A stretch of 64,000 nt of DNA from Rhizophagus irregularis (Eukaryota; Glomeromycota; Glomeromycetes; Glomerales; Glomeraceae). The position numbers and the translations under genes are program-made. The DNA lies in the NCBI RefSeq assembly GCF_026210795.1, contig NC_089450.1, positions 1,674,001 to 1,738,000 on the forward strand, in the 5' to 3' direction. Every line of letters begins with the position of its first letter. The first letter of the stretch is position 1. Below the pieces are notes generated by a model. It was not told where the DNA came from. It did not search any database and saw nothing but the letters and a program-made list of their open reading frames with translations. Positions 61,490 through 64,000 of this stretch are shown piece after piece.

Positions 61490-64000
61490 ACAAAAAATAA
61501 TTATAAAACACATATTTATATAAAAATATAAAATATTAAGCAAACTAAATTTTATACAAAAAGAAATATAAGTAATTTATATATTTAATAATGATATTAA
61601 TGTACTATTTATTTAATATAATAACTCTTTTATTTTATATTTAATAATTGGTTATAATATTACAATTAGAATATAAATTAAAATCTAAGTTCTTAAAAAA
61701 TTAATAATAAAATAATTAAAATGATTATATATAATTTTTTATAAATATTAAAAAGTTTAAAAGTATTTTCTCAAAAATTAATAAATAATTAATAATAAAA
61801 TAATTAAAAAATATATAATATACTTATAATTAATAAAAAAAATTAATAATAATTAATAAATTCTCAAAAAATTAATAATAAAATAATTAAAAAACATACA
61901 ATATACTTATAATTAATAAAAAATAATAAAGTAATAAATTTTAAAAATATATTTTTTAAAAAACTTTTAAATATAGTAATTTATATATTTAATAATAGTA
62001 TTAATATATTATTTATTTAATGCTTATACTCTTTATTTTATATTTAATAATTAGTTATAATTTTACCAATTAAAATTAAAAAATTATTTTAATAATAAAA
62101 TTAATATACTTATAATTAATAAAAAATAATTAAAATAATTATATAATTTTTTATAAATATAAAAAAAATTTTAAAAGTATTTTTTTTAAAAAAACTTTTA
62201 AATATAAATTATATTTAGTAAAATAAAATTAAATGTATTAATAAATTCTTAAAAAATTAATAATAAAATGATTAAAAAATATATAATATACTTATAATTA
62301 ATAAGAAATAATTAAATTAATTATATAATTTTTTATAAATATAAAAATTTTTTTTTATATATTTAATAATAGTATTAATGTATTATTTATTTAATACTTA
62401 TACCCTTTATTTTATATTTAATAATTAGTTATAATTTTACCTAATAAAAAATAATTAAAATAATTATATAATTTTTTATAAATTTTTTTTTAAAGCATTT
62501 TTTTAAAAAAAACTTTTAAATATAAAATTATATTTAATAAATAAAATCAAATATATTAATAAATTTTCAAAAAAACATATAATATACTTATAATTCATAA
62601 AAAACAATTAAAATAATTATATAATTTTTTTATAAATATAAAAATTTTTTTTTAAAAAAATCAGAAAAAAAGTGATAAATTTTAAAAGTATTTTTTTTAA
62701 AAAAAACAAACTTTTAAATATAATAATTTATATATTTAATAATAGTATTAATGATGTATTATTTATTAATACTTATACTTTTTATACTTTTTTATCTTTT
62801 ATACTATATTTAATAATTAGTTATAATTTTATTAAGCATTTTTTTTATAAAAAACTTTTAAACACAAAAACTTTTAAATATAAAATTATATTTAATAAAA
62901 AGTTTAATAAAATTTATTTTACAATTATTTTACAATTTATATAAAAAAATAAAATAATATTTGATAATAAAAAAATCAGAAAATAACAAAAAACTTTTGA
63001 ATATAAAATTATATTTAGTAAAATAATTTAATAAAATTTATTTTACAATTATTTCATAATTTATATAAAAATAAAAGAATATTTGATAATTTATTTTTTA
63101 TTAAATAAAATTTCTTATTTAATAATTTAATAAAATTTATTTTACAATTATTTCATAATTTATATAAAAAATAAAATAATATTTAATAATAATAAAAAAT
63201 CAGAAAATAAAAAGTGATGAATTAAAAAACTTTTAAATATAAAATTACATTTAGTAAAATAATTTAATACAATTATTTCATAGTTCATATAAAAAATAAA
63301 AATAATATTTAATAATAAAAAGATTAGAAAATAAAAAGTGATGAATTTAAAAAACATTTTTTTTAAAAAAAATTTATAATTTATATAAAAATAAAAGAAT
63401 ATTTATTTTTTTATTAAATAAAATTTCTTATTTAATAATTTAATAAAATTTATAATAAAAAAATCAGAAAATAAAGAAAATAAAAAGTAATGAATTTCAA
63501 AAAACATTTTATTTAAAAAAAACTTTTAAATATAAATTTATATTTAGTAAAATAATTTAATAAATTTTATTTTACAATTATTTCATAATTTATATAAAAA
63601 AAAAAAATATTTTCCAAATTGAATCTATGTAGAATAGAATACACTGGCTGACACAGACTTTTTTAAGTCAGAAATGTTAATTCAAATGGAAGAAAATCTA
63701 ATTATTTAATAAAAAAAAAATCAGAAAATAAAAAGTGATAAATTTCAAAACCATTTTTTTAAAAATATTATAAAATTATAATTATTAAATTTAAAAAAAT
63801 ATAAAAAAACTTGTTATAGTTTAATATATTTTAATTAATTACAAATATATTATTTAAATTATTTTAAAAGGTAAAATTTATACTTGCAATTATAATAAAA
63901 TATTTTAACAAAAAATCACACATTTTTTGCTTATATATTTATATATAAAAAATTAAAAAAATAATTAAATTTATAAAAGTAACATAAATAAACAAATTAA
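61490..64000. repeat. satellite-like A/T region
   Basis: This stretch is almost only A and T. Two families of diverged repeats follow each other. One has tatatttaataatagtattaatg followed by ttatatttaataattagtta (about 61570, 61980, 62350, 62720). The other has aaaatcagaaaataaaaagt and ttattttacaattatttcat (about 62920 to 63720). A single non-repetitive island sits at 63613-63690. No gene. Confidence 0.8.

Noticed and set aside
62672-63357. Phe/Ile/Tyr/Asn-rich ORFs on both strands
   Set aside because: Open only because the A/T satellite-like sequence has few stops in these frames. They contain no complexity or motif.

Overview
The window looks like a nuclear contig from a very AT-rich filamentous fungus. 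My best guess is an arbuscular mycorrhizal fungus (Glomeromycotina, Rhizophagus-like). This is inferred from the strong A/T bias, many very short GT-AG introns (mostly about 50-100 bp), a BTB/TLDc gene, a decayed Crinkler-type gene, and a dense mix of MULE, pogo-like, PIF/Harbinger-like and hAT-like elements. No database was consulted, and all exon models were derived by reading splice sites and checking codon phase by hand.

Layout. 1-1037 holds the 3' part of a peroxisomal 3-ketoacyl-CoA thiolase gene (+). 1368-2521 is a secreted S1/P1-type nuclease (-). 3611-5010 is the GPN-loop GTPase GPN2 (-). A 355-bp fold-back element (5081-5435) fills most of the 500-bp divergent promoter shared with a Myb/SANT Reb1/TTF1-like gene (+, 5511-7485) that has a long acidic tail. 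7646-7935 is a pogo-like MITE. 8466-12288 is a decayed Mutator-like transposon, with a Tourist-like MITE in it. 13418-16276 is a 13-exon chromodomain protein (-), divergent from a BTB/KCTD-like gene (+, 16553-17351). 18644-20146 is a CFA-synthase-like methyltransferase (+). 21671-23351 is a BTB-BACK-TLDc protein (-). About 26460-27680 is a decayed Crinkler-like gene (-). 28163-30185 is CYP51/ERG11 (+).

30186-46150 has no intact gene. It is a nest of mobile DNA: a degenerate telomere-like tract, pogo-like MITEs, modular palindromic elements, and a Ty3/gypsy-type LTR element (36841-42107). The 5' LTR of that element carries a nested 967-bp MITE, and the 3' LTR preserves the empty site. Further fold-back elements and a minisatellite follow. 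46153-48265 is HMG-CoA synthase ERG13 (-, 11 exons). 49467-50449 is the complex I subunit NDUFA5 (+), with minisatellites in its first intron. 54109-55842 is a two-finger C2H2 transcription factor (-). From about 56 kb to the end I find no gene. That stretch is extremely AT-rich, with a roughly 123-bp tandem array interrupted by a hAT-like MITE (61096-61339) and satellite-like A/T repeats to 64000.

The genes are mostly housekeeping (peroxisomal beta-oxidation, sterol synthesis at two steps, complex I, RNA polymerase assembly GTPase) and show no operon-like logic. The most interesting material is the repeat architecture: modular MITE families with variable internal copy number, structured repeats inside an otherwise non-coding LTR element, and a chromodomain protein with a long C-terminal region that I do not recognise. 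I found no convincing new gene system.
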